Shown here in pieces: positions 35,785 to 45,462 of a stretch of DNA of 64,000 nucleotides. The position numbers and the translations under genes were made by a program. Origin of the DNA: Mycobacterium sp. Its GTDB lineage: Bacteria > Actinomycetota > Actinomycetes > Mycobacteriales > Mycobacteriaceae. Every line of letters starts with the position of its first letter. Positions within the stretch are counted from its first letter, which is position 1. The stretch lies in assembly GCA_003987775.1 (NCBI GenBank), contig RXJD01000007.1:101144-165143 (forward strand), read 5' to 3'. The notes beneath the pieces were generated by a model. The model saw only the letters and a program-made list of their open reading frames with translations, had not been told where the DNA came from and did no database searches.

Positions 35785-36371
35785 CGAGGGTCCTTTCCGG
35801 GGTTGGCGAGCAGGTCCAGCAGCGGCGCGGCGGCGCGGCGCAGCGAGTCGAGTGGCGGCAGTGGGCCGTCGATCAGCACGGTGACAGTGTCGGAAAGTCG
35901 GACGGCCTGCAGGTGGGTGACGACGGGCGCGGGTTCCGCTTCGGTGCCGGCTTCCGGGACGGCTGCGGTGACGGCGTCCGGGACGGCGCGCCAGAATGCG
36001 CCGGCCGCGCGGGCGGTCTCCGGTGCGGGTTCGGGGTCCCCCAGACCCGGCGGCATGGCACTGTCCGGGATCGCGGCCAGCGACTCCAGCTGCTCCGCCG
36101 ACATCGTCGCGAAACGCCCGGCGATCTCGTCGAGCGACAGCCCCTGACCCTGGAGCCGCTTGATCGCGACCAACCGCACCAGGTGCGTGCGTCCGTATGT
36201 CAGGGCGCGGCCGCGGTTTCCCGGCCGGGGCAGCAGACCGCGCGACGTGTAGTAGCGGACCATCCGCTCGGCGGGGACGGCCTTGGCCTGCCGGTTGTCC
36301 GGTGCCGCGCCGGAGGCCTGCACGGCGTCGGCGGCCGCGGCGGCGAATTCGGGCAGGGTCAGCAGTCTCAT
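35781..36371 (-). CDS. MerR-family transcriptional regulator
   Basis: A 196-residue regulator. The MerR winged HTH is visible in MVRYYTSRGLLPRPGNRGRALTYGRTHLVRLVAIKRLQGQGLSLDEIAGRF (residues ~45-95), shifted from the N-terminus by a short extra segment. The C-terminal half is Ala/Pro-rich without the cysteines of metal-sensing MerR proteins, so the signal is not a metal thiolate. ATG 36371 starts 7 nt from a pair of palindromes, suggesting autoregulation. First gene of the MerR-VIT/VWA operon. Confidence 0.88.
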   Translation of the reverse strand: MRLLTLPEFAAAAADAVQASGAAPDNRQAKAVPAERMVRYYTSRGLLPRPGNRGRALTYGRTHLVRLVAIKRLQGQGLSLDEIAGRFATMSAEQLESLAAIPDSAMPPGLGDPEPAPETARAAGAFWRAVPDAVTAAVPEAGTEAEPAPVVTHLQAVRLSDTVTVLIDGPLPPLDSLRRAAAPLLDLLANPGKDPR

Positions 36372-36377
36372 GATGTA

Positions 36378-36409
36378 TGACAGTGTCATATAGATTTCCG
36401 ACACTGTCA
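36378..36409. promoter_or_regulatory. Paired palindromic operator of the MerR operon
   Basis: TGACAGTGTCA (36378-36388) is a perfect palindrome, and CGACACTGTCA (36399-36409) contains a second one, GACAcTGTC. The two centres are 21 bp apart, two helical turns, and the outer arms also form a larger inverted repeat. On the minus strand a TTGACA hexamer is embedded in the upstream site. Such a pair directly before merR is a strong candidate binding site for its product. Confidence 0.7.
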
Positions 36410-36498
36410 ATCAGAGAGTCCCCAGTTGTAACTTTCGCAACATCCGTCACAGCGCGCCGTCCGGCGATCCGCGGGTCGATCGCTTAATCTGCTCACCG

Positions 36499-37734
36499 AT
36501 GCCCTTCACACGGACCTCTCTACGCGCCGCATCGTGCCTGGCGGCAGCCGTTTTCGCGGTCACCGGGTCAGGCGCGCTCGCCAATGCCGAGCCCAGCGCC
36601 GAGGTGAACCCTCAGGCCGCCAACTGCCCCTACAAAATCAACACCCCGCCCGCGGTGGACTCCTCCGAGGTGCCCCGCGCCGGTGAGCCTCCGCTGCCGC
36701 TGGCCCTGCCGTCCACACCGATCGGCGGCAACGCGCTCAGCGGTTGCGGCATCATCGCCGCCCCCGACACTCCCCCGGTGCCCGGCGACGTCTCCGCCGA
36801 GGCATGGCTGGTCGCCGACCTGGACAGCGGCGCCGTCATCGCCGCCCGCGACCCGCACGGCCGGCACCGCCCCGCCAGCATCATCAAGGTGCTGGTCGCA
36901 ATGGCGTCGATCAACGCGTTCAACCAGAACAAGGCCGTCCCCGGCACCGACGACGATGCGGCCGCCGAAGGCACCAAGGTCGGCGTGGACGCCGGTGGCA
37001 CCTACACCATCAATCAGTTGCTGCACGGCCTGCTGATGCACTCCGGCAACGATGCTGCGCACGCGCTGGCCATGCAGCTCGGCGGCATGCAGCAGGCGCT
37101 GGAAAAGCTCAACGTGCTGGCCACCAAGTTGGGTGGGCGGGATACCCGGGTCGCCACGCCGTCGGGACTGGACGGGCCCGGCATGAGCACCTCGGCCTAC
37201 GACATCGGGCTGTTCTACCGCTACGCCTGGCGCAACCCCGTCTTCGCCGACATCGTCGCGACCCGGACCTTCGACTTCCCCGGGCACGGCGACCACCCCG
37301 GCTATGAGCTGGAGAACGACAACCAGCTGCTCTACCACTACCCCGGGGCGATGGGCGGCAAGACCGGCTACACCGACGACGCCGGCCAGACGTTCGTGGG
37401 TGCGGCCAACCGCAACGGCCGGCGTCTGATGGCGGTGTTGCTGCACGGCACCCGGCAGCCGATCGCGCCGTGGGAGCAGGCGGCGCACCTGCTGGATTAC
37501 GGCTTCAGCACCGCGCAGGGCACCCAGGTGGGCTCGCTGATCGAACCCGATCCCTCGCTGGTGAGCACCAAGGAGAGTCCGGCCGCACGGGCACCGGACA
37601 ACAGTCAGGCCGCCGGCCTGATGTCGTCGGCCGACTCGTTGCCGATCCGGGTCGGGGTCGCCGTCATCGGCACCGTCATCGTGTTCGGATTGATACTGGT
37701 AGCGCGCTCGATGAACAGCCGGACGCAGCACTGA
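36499..37734 (+). CDS. dacB1: D-alanyl-D-alanine carboxypeptidase DacB1
   Basis: A 411-residue penicillin-binding protein of the S11 family that trims the terminal D-Ala from peptidoglycan stem peptides. A signal peptide (1 to ~30) leads to SxxK at S127-K130, SGN at 182-184 and KTG at 288-290. A C-terminal membrane helix ([18 protein letters not shown]) anchors it on the outer face. Matches Rv3330. A TAATCT -10-like element ends 8 nt before the ATG, so the mRNA may have little or no leader. It is divergent from the MerR operon. Confidence 0.93.
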   Translation: MPFTRTSLRAASCLAAAVFAVTGSGALANAEPSAEVNPQAANCPYKINTPPAVDSSEVPRAGEPPLPLALPSTPIGGNALSGCGIIAAPDTPPVPGDVSAEAWLVADLDSGAVIAARDPHGRHRPASIIKVLVAMASINAFNQNKAVPGTDDDAAAEGTKVGVDAGGTYTINQLLHGLLMHSGNDAAHALAMQLGGMQQALEKLNVLATKLGGRDTRVATPSGLDGPGMSTSAYDIGLFYRYAWRNPVFADIVATRTFDFPGHGDHPGYELENDNQLLYHYPGAMGGKTGYTDDAGQTFVGAANRNGRRLMAVLLHGTRQPIAPWEQAAHLLDYGFSTAQGTQVGSLIEPDPSLVSTKESPAARAPDNSQAAGLMSSADSLPIRVGVAVIGTVIVFGLILVARSMNSRTQH

Positions 37735-37741
37735 GAAGCAC

Positions 37742-37747
37742 TAGACT
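37742..37747 (+). promoter_or_regulatory. Predicted -10 element of the PH-like gene (leaderless)
   Basis: TAGACT ends 7 nt before the ATG at 37755, with no ribosome site between, consistent with a leaderless transcript independent of dacB1. Confidence 0.5.
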
Positions 37748-37754
37748 CTGCCGG

Positions 37755-38078
37755 ATGACCGCCCTGTACGAAGACGCCGGACTCACACTGGATGAGGACG
37801 GAATCACCGTCAATCGCTACTACTTCCCGTTCGCCAATGCCAAGCGGATCGCCTACTCCGACATCCGCGGCATCCGGCGCGAGAAGATGGGCTGGGCGAC
37901 CGGCAAAGGGCGGATCTGGGGCGCGGCCGATCCGCGCTACTGGTTTCCGCTGGACCCGCGCCGTGGCCGCAAGTCGACTCTGCTGGTGATCGACGTGGGC
38001 CGGCGGGTGCGGGTGTGCATCACTCCGGACGACCCGGAAGCGGTCATCAAGATACTGAAAGCCAAGGTAAAAGCCTGA
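37755..38078 (+). CDS. Small conserved protein, PH-like fold
   Basis: A 107-residue soluble protein with alternating beta strands and a last helix (DPEAVIKILKAKVKA), the layout of bacterial PH-like (bPH) domains: LDEDGITVNRYYFPFANAKRIAYSDIRGIRR reads like the first strands. No catalytic residues are seen. It overlaps the 5' end of the sugar transporter frame, so the two are probably co-expressed. Function unknown. Confidence 0.78.
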   Translation: MTALYEDAGLTLDEDGITVNRYYFPFANAKRIAYSDIRGIRREKMGWATGKGRIWGAADPRYWFPLDPRRGRKSTLLVIDVGRRVRVCITPDDPEAVIKILKAKVKA

Positions 38079-39424
38079 GCGGGCGGGGTTTGCTGGTCGG
38101 GCTGACCGCCGCCAGCGTCGGAGTCATCTACGGCTACGACCTCTCCAGCATCGCGGGCGCCCGATTGTTCATCGCCCAGGACTTCCACCTCACCACCCGG
38201 CAACAGGAGCTGGTCACCACGATGGTGGTGATCGGTCAGATCGTGGGCGCCCTGGCGGCCGGGGTCATCGCCAACGCGATCGGCCGCAAGCGGTCCACGG
38301 TGCTGCTGACCGCGGGGTACGCGCTGTGCGCGATCCTGGGCGCGTGCGCGGTGTCGCTGCCGATGCTGCTGGCCGCGCGCCTGCTGCTGGGCGTGGCCAT
38401 CGGCGTCGCCGTCGTGGTGGTCCCCGTGTATGTGGCCGAATCGGCGCCGACGGCCGTGCGCGGCTCGCTGCTGACCGCCTACCAGGTCACCATCCTGGGC
38501 GGCATCGTGCTCGGATACCTGGTGGGCTACCTGCTGGCGGGGGCGCATGCCTGGCGCTGGATGCTGGGGATCGCCGCCATACCCGCCATCGTGCTGCTGC
38601 CGCTGCTGCTGCGAATGCCTGACACGGCGCGCTGGTATCTGCTCAAGGGGCGGTTCGAGGATGCGCGCCGGGCGCTGTCACTGGTGGAGCCCGACCCCGC
38701 AGCCGTCGAGACCCAGCTGAACGAGATCGCCGACGTGCTGCGGGCCGAGGGCGGCGGGAAGGTCTCGGAGATGGTCCGGCGTCCGTACCTGCGAGCCACC
38801 GTCTTCGTCGTCGTGCTCGGCTTTCTGGTCCAGATCACCGGCATCAACGCGATCATCTACTACAGCCCGACGATCTTCGCCGAGATGGGGTTCCGGGGCG
38901 ATTTCGCTTTACTGGGGTTGCCGGCGCTGGTTCAACTCGCCGGGCTCACCGCGGTGTTCGTCTCGCTGTTCTCCGTGGACCGATTGGGCCGGCGCCCAAT
39001 TCTGTTGTCCGGCATCGTGATGATGATCGTTGCCGATGCCACGCTGATGATCATTTTCGCCAATAGCTCCAGCAGCGGTCTTGTCCTGGGATTCGGCGGC
39101 ATCCTGCTATTCATCGTCGGCTTCAACTTCGGGTTCGGCTCCCTGGTGTGGGTTTATGCGGGAGAGAGTTTCCCGTCACGCCTGCGCTCGCTGGGTTCCA
39201 GCGTGATGCTCACCTCGACGCTGACCGGCAATGCGCTCATCGCCGGATTCTTCCTCACCATGCTGCAAATACTCGGCGGCGCAGGGGTTTTCGCAGTCTT
39301 CGGCGGATTGACGGTGGTGGCCTTCGGCGTCGTCTACCGGTACGCGCCGGAGACCAAGGGCCGTGAGCTCGAGGAGATCCGCGTGTTCTGGGAGAACGGT
39401 GGGCGCTGGCCCGACGAGTCGTGA
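38015..39424 (+). CDS. sugI: Sugar-transport MFS protein SugI
   Basis: A ~469-residue major facilitator of the sugar porter family with 12 helices. Family motifs include GVIYGYDLSSIAGA in helix 1, NAIGRKRS after helix 2, YVAESAPTAVRGSL after helix 4, QITGINAIIYYSPTIF in helix 7, DRLGRRPILLSG after helix 8, and the terminal YAPETKGRELEEI. Transported sugar unknown; Rv3331 is the positional match. The start is uncertain: GTG 38015 overlaps the upstream gene by 64 bp, and TTG 38090 would give a shorter cytoplasmic N-terminus; both keep all helices. Confidence 0.88.
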   Translation: MHHSGRPGSGHQDTESQGKSLSGRGLLVGLTAASVGVIYGYDLSSIAGARLFIAQDFHLTTRQQELVTTMVVIGQIVGALAAGVIANAIGRKRSTVLLTAGYALCAILGACAVSLPMLLAARLLLGVAIGVAVVVVPVYVAESAPTAVRGSLLTAYQVTILGGIVLGYLVGYLLAGAHAWRWMLGIAAIPAIVLLPLLLRMPDTARWYLLKGRFEDARRALSLVEPDPAAVETQLNEIADVLRAEGGGKVSEMVRRPYLRATVFVVVLGFLVQITGINAIIYYSPTIFAEMGFRGDFALLGLPALVQLAGLTAVFVSLFSVDRLGRRPILLSGIVMMIVADATLMIIFANSSSSGLVLGFGGILLFIVGFNFGFGSLVWVYAGESFPSRLRSLGSSVMLTSTLTGNALIAGFFLTMLQILGGAGVFAVFGGLTVVAFGVVYRYAPETKGRELEEIRVFWENGGRWPDES

Positions 39425-39597
39425 TGACGCCGGCTAAGCCGGCCTGGCGAGCCGGCGGCGACGGCGGCGACGGCGGCGACGGCGTCGACGCACCAGGTGG
39501 TCTCGGCGGTGGCGGCGGCACCGGCGGACTCGGCGCCTTGCCCGGCGGCAGCGACGGCAGCGACGGCACCGGCGGCGCCGACGGCGCCAACCTGTAG
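39424..39597 (+). CDS. PGRS-like glycine-rich micro-ORF without PE domain
   Basis: A 57-codon frame whose ATG overlaps the sugI stop by one base (TGATG). After MTPAKPAWRA it consists of [21 protein letters not shown] and GGSDGSDGTGG type repeats and ends in ADGANL, strikingly like a PGRS tail. There is no PE domain or export signal. It may be translated by coupling to sugI, or may be a leftover of a PE_PGRS sequence. No homologue is recognised. Confidence 0.45.
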   Translation: MTPAKPAWRAGGDGGDGGDGVDAPGGLGGGGGTGGLGALPGGSDGSDGTGGADGANL

Positions 39598-39724
39598 CCG
39601 GCTGCGGCCAGCACCGCTGCACAACTCCAGGGGTAGGGTTACGGTTCGATCGGCCGGGTCATCGAAGTCGAAGGGATCCACGCGTCATGCCCACCGGGAA
39701 CCTGACGGCCGACGCACTCGCCTC

Positions 39725-40840
39725 ATGACGCTGATCCGGGGCGGCACCGTCGTTGTCGACGGCGAGGTCCACCGTCCGGGCTGGGTGCGCACGGAGCGGC
39801 GGCTCATCGCCGACTGCGGATCCGGCACGCCGACTGCGGAGCCCGACGTTGACCTCCCCGATTGTGTTGTGGTGCCTGGCTTTATCGACATGCACGTGCA
39901 CGGGGGCGGCGGCGCGTCGTTCAGCGACGCACCGGCCGCCGCTGCACAATTCCACCGACGTCACGGCACGACCACCACCCTGGCCAGCCTGGTCACCGCC
40001 GCCCCCGCCGAGCTCATCACCTCCGTCCGGCTGCTGGCCGACGCGACCAGGGAAGGCGTGGTGTCCGGGACCCATCTGGAGGGTCCGTGGCTGAGCGCGT
40101 CGCGCTGCGGCGCTCACGACCACACGCAGCTGCGATACCCCGACCCCGCCGAGATCGACGCGGTGCTCACCGCAGCCGGCGGCACCATCCGGATGGTCAC
40201 CCTGGCGCCGGAACTGCCCGGCAGCGACGACGCGATCCGACGCTTCCTTGACGCGGGAGTCGTTGTCGCCGTTGGCCATACAGACGCGACATATGAACAG
40301 ACCCAGCATGCGTTGGCGCTGGGCGCCACCGTATGCACCCACCTGTTCAACGCGATGCCGCCGCTGAATCACCGTGAACCCGGACCGGTGCTCGCCTTGC
40401 TTCAGGACCCCAGGGTGACGATCGAACTCATCGCCGATGGCGTGCACGTCCGGCCCGAGATGGCAGCCGCGGTGCTGGGCTGGGCCGGCGCCGACCGCGT
40501 CGCCGTGATCACCGACGCCACCGCGGCGGCCGGCAGCGAGGAGGGTGAGTACCTGTTGGGGACGGTGCCGGTGGTGGTGGCCGGCGGAGTGGCCACGGTG
40601 CGCGGCACCGCCACGATCGCCGGAAGCCTGGCCACGATGGATCAGCTGTTCCGCGCCGTGGCCGGCACCGCGGGGCTGGCCGCCGCGGTCCAGACGACCT
40701 CGACCACCCCGGCCCGGGCGCTCGGACTCGACCGGGTAGGGGCCATCCGCGCCGGCTATCAGGCGAATCTCGTTGTCCTGGGCCAGGATCTGCGGGTGCG
40801 CGAGGTCATGGTGGAGGGCTCCTGGCTGGCCGACCGGTAG
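39725..40840 (+). CDS. nagA: N-acetylglucosamine-6-phosphate deacetylase
   Basis: A 371-residue amidohydrolase-superfamily enzyme that removes acetate from GlcNAc-6-phosphate during amino-sugar and peptidoglycan recycling. Metal-site motifs: GFIDMHVHGGGG, THLEGPWLS, AVGHTDATYEQ, and CTHLFNAM; the catalytic Asp is in ITDATAAAG. Matches Rv3332, next to sugI as in H37Rv. ATG 39725 was chosen although the frame is open upstream over the micro-ORF region. Confidence 0.93.
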   Translation: MTLIRGGTVVVDGEVHRPGWVRTERRLIADCGSGTPTAEPDVDLPDCVVVPGFIDMHVHGGGGASFSDAPAAAAQFHRRHGTTTTLASLVTAAPAELITSVRLLADATREGVVSGTHLEGPWLSASRCGAHDHTQLRYPDPAEIDAVLTAAGGTIRMVTLAPELPGSDDAIRRFLDAGVVVAVGHTDATYEQTQHALALGATVCTHLFNAMPPLNHREPGPVLALLQDPRVTIELIADGVHVRPEMAAAVLGWAGADRVAVITDATAAAGSEEGEYLLGTVPVVVAGGVATVRGTATIAGSLATMDQLFRAVAGTAGLAAAVQTTSTTPARALGLDRVGAIRAGYQANLVVLGQDLRVREVMVEGSWLADR

Positions 40841-40903
40841 CCGGCTGTCACGTCTGGGCGGGCCGGCGCGTCATAGCTGTGTATCCGAAAGATTGGAGTC
40901 CCC

Positions 40904-41263
40904 ATGACGCACCCGTTCCGCGCCGCCGTCGAGACCGGTCAGTTCGCCACCATCGGCAGCATCTTCGCCGAAGACGGGGTATTGCACAGCCCCATCGCAC
41001 ACCGGCCGTACCGCGGCCGTGCCGTGATCGCGACGGTGGTCGGCACTGTCGCCACGGTGCTTGACGACTTCCGCTTCGTCCGGGAACTCGACGGCGCGTT
41101 GATCTTCCAGGCGACCGTGGACGGACTGGAGATCCAGGGCTGCGACATCCTGCACACGGACGACGACGGGCTGGTGGACGAGATCACGGTGATGATGCGG
41201 CCCCTCAAAGCCGTCGCCGCGTTCGCCGCCAGGATGCGCGCCGAACTCAGCGACGGCGCCTGA
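40904..41263 (+). CDS. NTF2-like (SnoaL fold) protein
   Basis: A 119-residue single-domain protein with the NTF2-like cone fold: helix MTHPFRAAVETGQFATIGSIFAEDGVLHSPIAHRPYRGRAVI, then beta strands with DGLEIQGCDILHTDDDGLVDEITVMMRPLKA. Members include isomerases, hydrolases and binding proteins; catalytic residues are not diagnostic here. ATG 40904 follows TTGGAGTCCCC. The last 17 bp overlap the end of the convergent YihY gene. Confidence 0.8.
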   Translation: MTHPFRAAVETGQFATIGSIFAEDGVLHSPIAHRPYRGRAVIATVVGTVATVLDDFRFVRELDGALIFQATVDGLEIQGCDILHTDDDGLVDEITVMMRPLKAVAAFAARMRAELSDGA

Positions 41264-42278
41264 ACAGCCGCGAAAGCGTCAGCGCCCCAACGGCTCCCGC
41301 CGCCATCGCGGCCACCGTCTGACGCGGGCGCAGACCCTCTTCCACCAAGATTCGCGGACTGATGACCGCCGGCGGCGGCGGGTCGACGTGCCTATCCCGC
41401 GGGTCCTCGGGTGCCGCCGTGGCGGCCCACGCGGTGCTGAACAACAGCAGCGACCACGTCACGAACGCGAACACCATCAACCCCAACACCGGACCGAACG
41501 CCGCACCCGCCGGGCTGCGCACCACCGTCTGCAGGTAGATCGAACCCACCTGCTTGAACGCCTCGAATCCCAGCGCCGCCATCAGTCCGGCCCGGACCGA
41601 GGTGGCGAAATGCACCGACTCCCGGGGCAGCCTGGCGATCATCCAGGTGAACAGCAGCCACGTCACCAGCACCGAAACCAGTACGGACACACCCCGGAAG
41701 ATCTCGTCGAACACCGAATAGTCGGGAATGTGAAGCCATCTCAGCACCGCCGCCATGGGCCTCCGCTGCCCCAGCGCGCTGAGCAGGACCGTCACCATGA
41801 GCACCAGAAAGGTGCCGACCATGGCGGTCAGGTCGGACAGTTTGGTGCGCACATAACCGTCGGGTTCCACGTGCTGTTCCCACATCTCGCTCAGCGCCTC
41901 GCGCAGGTGCCACATCCAGCCCAGACCCGCCCAGGCCGCTGTCGCCAGACCGATCAGGCCGACCGACGCGCGTGCGTCGATCGCCGAATTGATCAGGTCC
42001 ACCAACTGCTGCCCCAACTCACCGGCCACCGCGGACCGGATGCGGCCGTCGATCGTGTTCAGCAGCTCCGGCCGGCCCGCCAGGATATAGCCCGCTGCCG
42101 CGAAACCCACCATGAGCAAAGGGAATAACGCGAAGATGGTGTAGTACGTCAGGCCCGCCGCGAAGAACGTGCCCTTCTGCTTGGCGAAACGCTGGTACGC
42201 CCGCAGGATGTGGTCCAGCCAGGGGTGGCGGATGCGCAACCGCTGCAGGATTCCAGGCTTGTCAGCCGGTTCGGTCAT
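41247..42278 (-). CDS. YihY/BrkB-family membrane protein, downstream copy (Rv3335c-like)
   Basis: A 343-residue membrane protein of the YihY/virulence factor BrkB family with six helices. Conserved blocks are FFAAGLTYYTIFALFPLLMV, LRWLHIPDYSVFDEIFRG and a C-terminal GLMVFAFVTWSLLLFSTAWAAT. It has an extra ~65-residue proline/basic C-terminal tail compared with its neighbour. The family's transport or structural role is unsettled. Its ATG overlaps the upstream paralogue by 4 bp. Confidence 0.88.
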   Translation of the reverse strand: MTEPADKPGILQRLRIRHPWLDHILRAYQRFAKQKGTFFAAGLTYYTIFALFPLLMVGFAAAGYILAGRPELLNTIDGRIRSAVAGELGQQLVDLINSAIDARASVGLIGLATAAWAGLGWMWHLREALSEMWEQHVEPDGYVRTKLSDLTAMVGTFLVLMVTVLLSALGQRRPMAAVLRWLHIPDYSVFDEIFRGVSVLVSVLVTWLLFTWMIARLPRESVHFATSVRAGLMAALGFEAFKQVGSIYLQTVVRSPAGAAFGPVLGLMVFAFVTWSLLLFSTAWAATAAPEDPRDRHVDPPPPAVISPRILVEEGLRPRQTVAAMAAGAVGALTLSRLFRRRR

Positions 42279-43156
42279 GCCGCCCCCGACGCGGTCGCGG
42301 CCCATGCGGTGCTGTACAGCACCAACACCCAGGTGACGTAGGCGAACACCAGCAGACCCAGCACCGGCCCGAACGTCGCCCCGGCGACACTGCGCATCAC
42401 CACCCTCAGGTACAGCGAGCCCACCCACTTGAACAACTCGAACCCGGCAGCCGCCATCAGGCCGGCCCGCATCGAGGTGGCCAAACCCACCGATTCCCGC
42501 GGCAATCGAACAATGACCCAGCTGAACACCAGCCACGACACGACGAAAGATATCACCACCGAAACGGTCCGGAAAATCCAGTGGAACACCGAAAGTTCAG
42601 GTATTCCAAGCATATTCAGCACTACTTTCATCGGCTCGGCGTGGGCCAGCGCAGCGAGCGTCATGGTGGACACCACCACCGCGAAGGTGCCCAGCACGGC
42701 GGCCAGGTCGGACACGATGGTGCGCGCGAAGCTCAGCGAGTCCGCCCGGTGGCCCCAGATCCTGCACAGCGCTTCCCGCAGCCGGTACATCCAGGTCTGG
42801 CCCATCCAGGCGGCGAAGAGCAGGCCGACCACACCCACGGAGGTATGCGCCGAAATCGCCGAGTTCATCAGCGTGACCAGTTGCTGGCCGAGCTCGGGGG
42901 ACACCCAGGAGCGGGTTCGCTCGTCGATCGCGTCCACCAACTCCGGACGCCGCGACAACGCAAAGCCGCCCACCGCGAAAGCGATCATCAGCAAAGGAAA
43001 CAACGCGATCAGCGTGTAGTAGGTCAGACCCGCCGCGAAGAGGTTCCCGTTGCACTCCCGGAATCGGAGGAAGGCGCGAACAAGGTGGTCGAGCCAGTCA
43101 TGCCGCGCCCGCAGCCGATCCACGAGGCCGGCCTCGGTCTGCTCTTCGACGGTCAA
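42275..43156 (-). CDS. YihY/BrkB-family membrane protein, upstream copy
   Basis: A 293-residue paralogue of the next gene, with the same helices and the same landmarks: LFAAGLTYYTLIALFPLLMI, LPRESVGLATSMRAGLMAAAGFELFKWVGSLYL, and GLLVFAYVTWVLVLYSTAWAAT. Both start with a similar WLDH..RA..RF amphipathic helix. From memory H37Rv has one such gene here (Rv3335c, ~289 aa), so the pair looks like a tandem duplication; this copy is closer to that length. The stop of trpS's coding strand neighbour lies just upstream (trpS ends at 43158). Confidence 0.87.
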   Translation of the reverse strand: MTVEEQTEAGLVDRLRARHDWLDHLVRAFLRFRECNGNLFAAGLTYYTLIALFPLLMIAFAVGGFALSRRPELVDAIDERTRSWVSPELGQQLVTLMNSAISAHTSVGVVGLLFAAWMGQTWMYRLREALCRIWGHRADSLSFARTIVSDLAAVLGTFAVVVSTMTLAALAHAEPMKVVLNMLGIPELSVFHWIFRTVSVVISFVVSWLVFSWVIVRLPRESVGLATSMRAGLMAAAGFELFKWVGSLYLRVVMRSVAGATFGPVLGLLVFAYVTWVLVLYSTAWAATASGAA

Positions 43157-43157
43157 C

Positions 43158-44192
<1,035 letters not shown>

Positions 44193-44268
44193 TCACGGGG
44201 CCCTGGGCCGCTCGGCGCCAGCCAGCGAGCGCCCGGGGGGCGGCTTGCGGTACCGCCGGTACCGCATT

Positions 44269-44274
44269 TACTGT
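44269..44274 (+). promoter_or_regulatory. Predicted -10 element of the hydrolase gene (leaderless)
   Basis: TACTGT ends 7 nt before the ATG at 44282; there is no ribosome site, fitting leaderless translation. Confidence 0.45.
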
Positions 44275-44281
44275 CGAAATT

Positions 44282-45166
44282 ATGCGACGTCTGCGTAGAC
44301 CGTCATCGGCGGGCGCCACTCGGAAGCCGATCCATCTCGGACCCACCGACGGCTCGGCCGAGCCGGTGCTGCTGCTGCACCCGTTCCTGATGTCCCAAAC
44401 GGTGTGGGAGGTCGTCGCCCAGCAACTCGCCGAAACCGGCCGCTACGAGGTGTTCGCACCCACGATGGCCAGCCACAACGGGGGTCCGCGCGCCGGCACC
44501 TGGTTCCTGTCGTCGCAGGTGCTGGCCGATCACGTCGAACGTCAGATGGACGAACTCGGCTGGGAAACCGCCCACATCGTCGGCAACTCGCTGGGCGGCT
44601 GGGTCGCGTTCGAGCTCGAGCGGCGCGGTCGCGCGCGCAGCGTCACCGGCATCGCCCCGGCCGGTGGCTGGACGCGCTGGAGCCTGGCCAAGTTCGAGGT
44701 GATCGCCAAGTTCATTCTGGGCATTCCGCTGCTGATCTTCGCCTGGCTGTTCGGGCCGAACGTGATGCGCGTGCCGTTCAGCCGTCAGCTGGCGACCTAC
44801 GCCATCAGCGCGAAGCCCGAAGGCGTCAGCGAGCGCGAGCTGAGCGTCATCATCGACGACGTCGCGCACTGCCCGGCCTACTTCCAGCTGCTGCTCAAGG
44901 CACTGCTGATGCCCGGCCTGCAGGAACTGGCCGAGAACGCCGTCCCGGCGCATCTGGTGATCTGCACCAAGGACCGGATCGTCCCCTCCCCCAGGTTCAG
45001 CAAGCACTTCCGTCACCATCTGCCCGACGACCACCAGTTCACCGTGCTCGAGAATGTGGGGCACGTGCCGATGTTCGAGGCTCCGGGACGCGTCACCGAA
45101 GTGATCCTCGATTTCCTCGAAGAAGTGTCGCCGCCCGTCCGCGCCATGGAACCGCCGGCGGGCTGA
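44282..45166 (+). CDS. Alpha/beta hydrolase (Rv3337/Rv3338-like)
   Basis: A 294-residue alpha/beta hydrolase. The oxyanion region is LLLHPFLMSQTVW, the nucleophile elbow is IVGNSLGGWVA (GNSLGG), and the acid and His are in CTKDRIVPSPRF and ENVGHVPMFEAP. From memory, H37Rv carries two adjacent shorter genes of this family at the locus (Rv3337 and Rv3338), so the single intact gene here may show the ancestral form. There is no signal peptide. Substrate unknown. Confidence 0.88.
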   Translation: MRRLRRPSSAGATRKPIHLGPTDGSAEPVLLLHPFLMSQTVWEVVAQQLAETGRYEVFAPTMASHNGGPRAGTWFLSSQVLADHVERQMDELGWETAHIVGNSLGGWVAFELERRGRARSVTGIAPAGGWTRWSLAKFEVIAKFILGIPLLIFAWLFGPNVMRVPFSRQLATYAISAKPEGVSERELSVIIDDVAHCPAYFQLLLKALLMPGLQELAENAVPAHLVICTKDRIVPSPRFSKHFRHHLPDDHQFTVLENVGHVPMFEAPGRVTEVILDFLEEVSPPVRAMEPPAG

Positions 45167-45222
45167 CCCGCCACGACTGCCGATTTGGCAGGACACAGCA
45201 GCCATACGATAAGCTGCGAATC

Positions 45223-45341
45223 GGTCATGAGCGCCAGCGTCAAGCCCCGGCTTGCTGGCCGGCAACCCTCCAACCGCGGTGGGGTGCCCCGGGTGATGAC
45301 CAGGTTGAGTAGCCGCAACGGCTACGCGGCAAGCGCGGGTC
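45223..45341 (+). ncRNA. SAM-IV riboswitch upstream of metC
   Basis: The leader contains the SAM-IV aptamer known from actinobacterial methionine genes: GGTCATGAGCGCCAGCG pairs with GGTGATGACC; CAAGCCCCGGCTTGCTGGCCGGCAACC forms the core; GAGTAGCC, CGGCTACGCGGC and AAGCGCGGG make the later hairpin and pseudoknot segments. It lies about 120 nt before the metC start, with a GC-rich GGGCCC segment following (45351-45358) that may be part of the expression platform. SAM binding should turn metC and metX off. Identification rests on recalled aptamer sequence. Confidence 0.9.
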
Positions 45342-45462
45342 CGCCATTGATCGGGCCCCTGAGCTGACAGGGAAACGTGATGCGCATTCTCCCCGGTTAT
45401 CCAGCTCTGTCCGCTGTGCCTTTCTTTGCCTAACCGCCATTTCAGAGCAGAAAGCGACCAGA

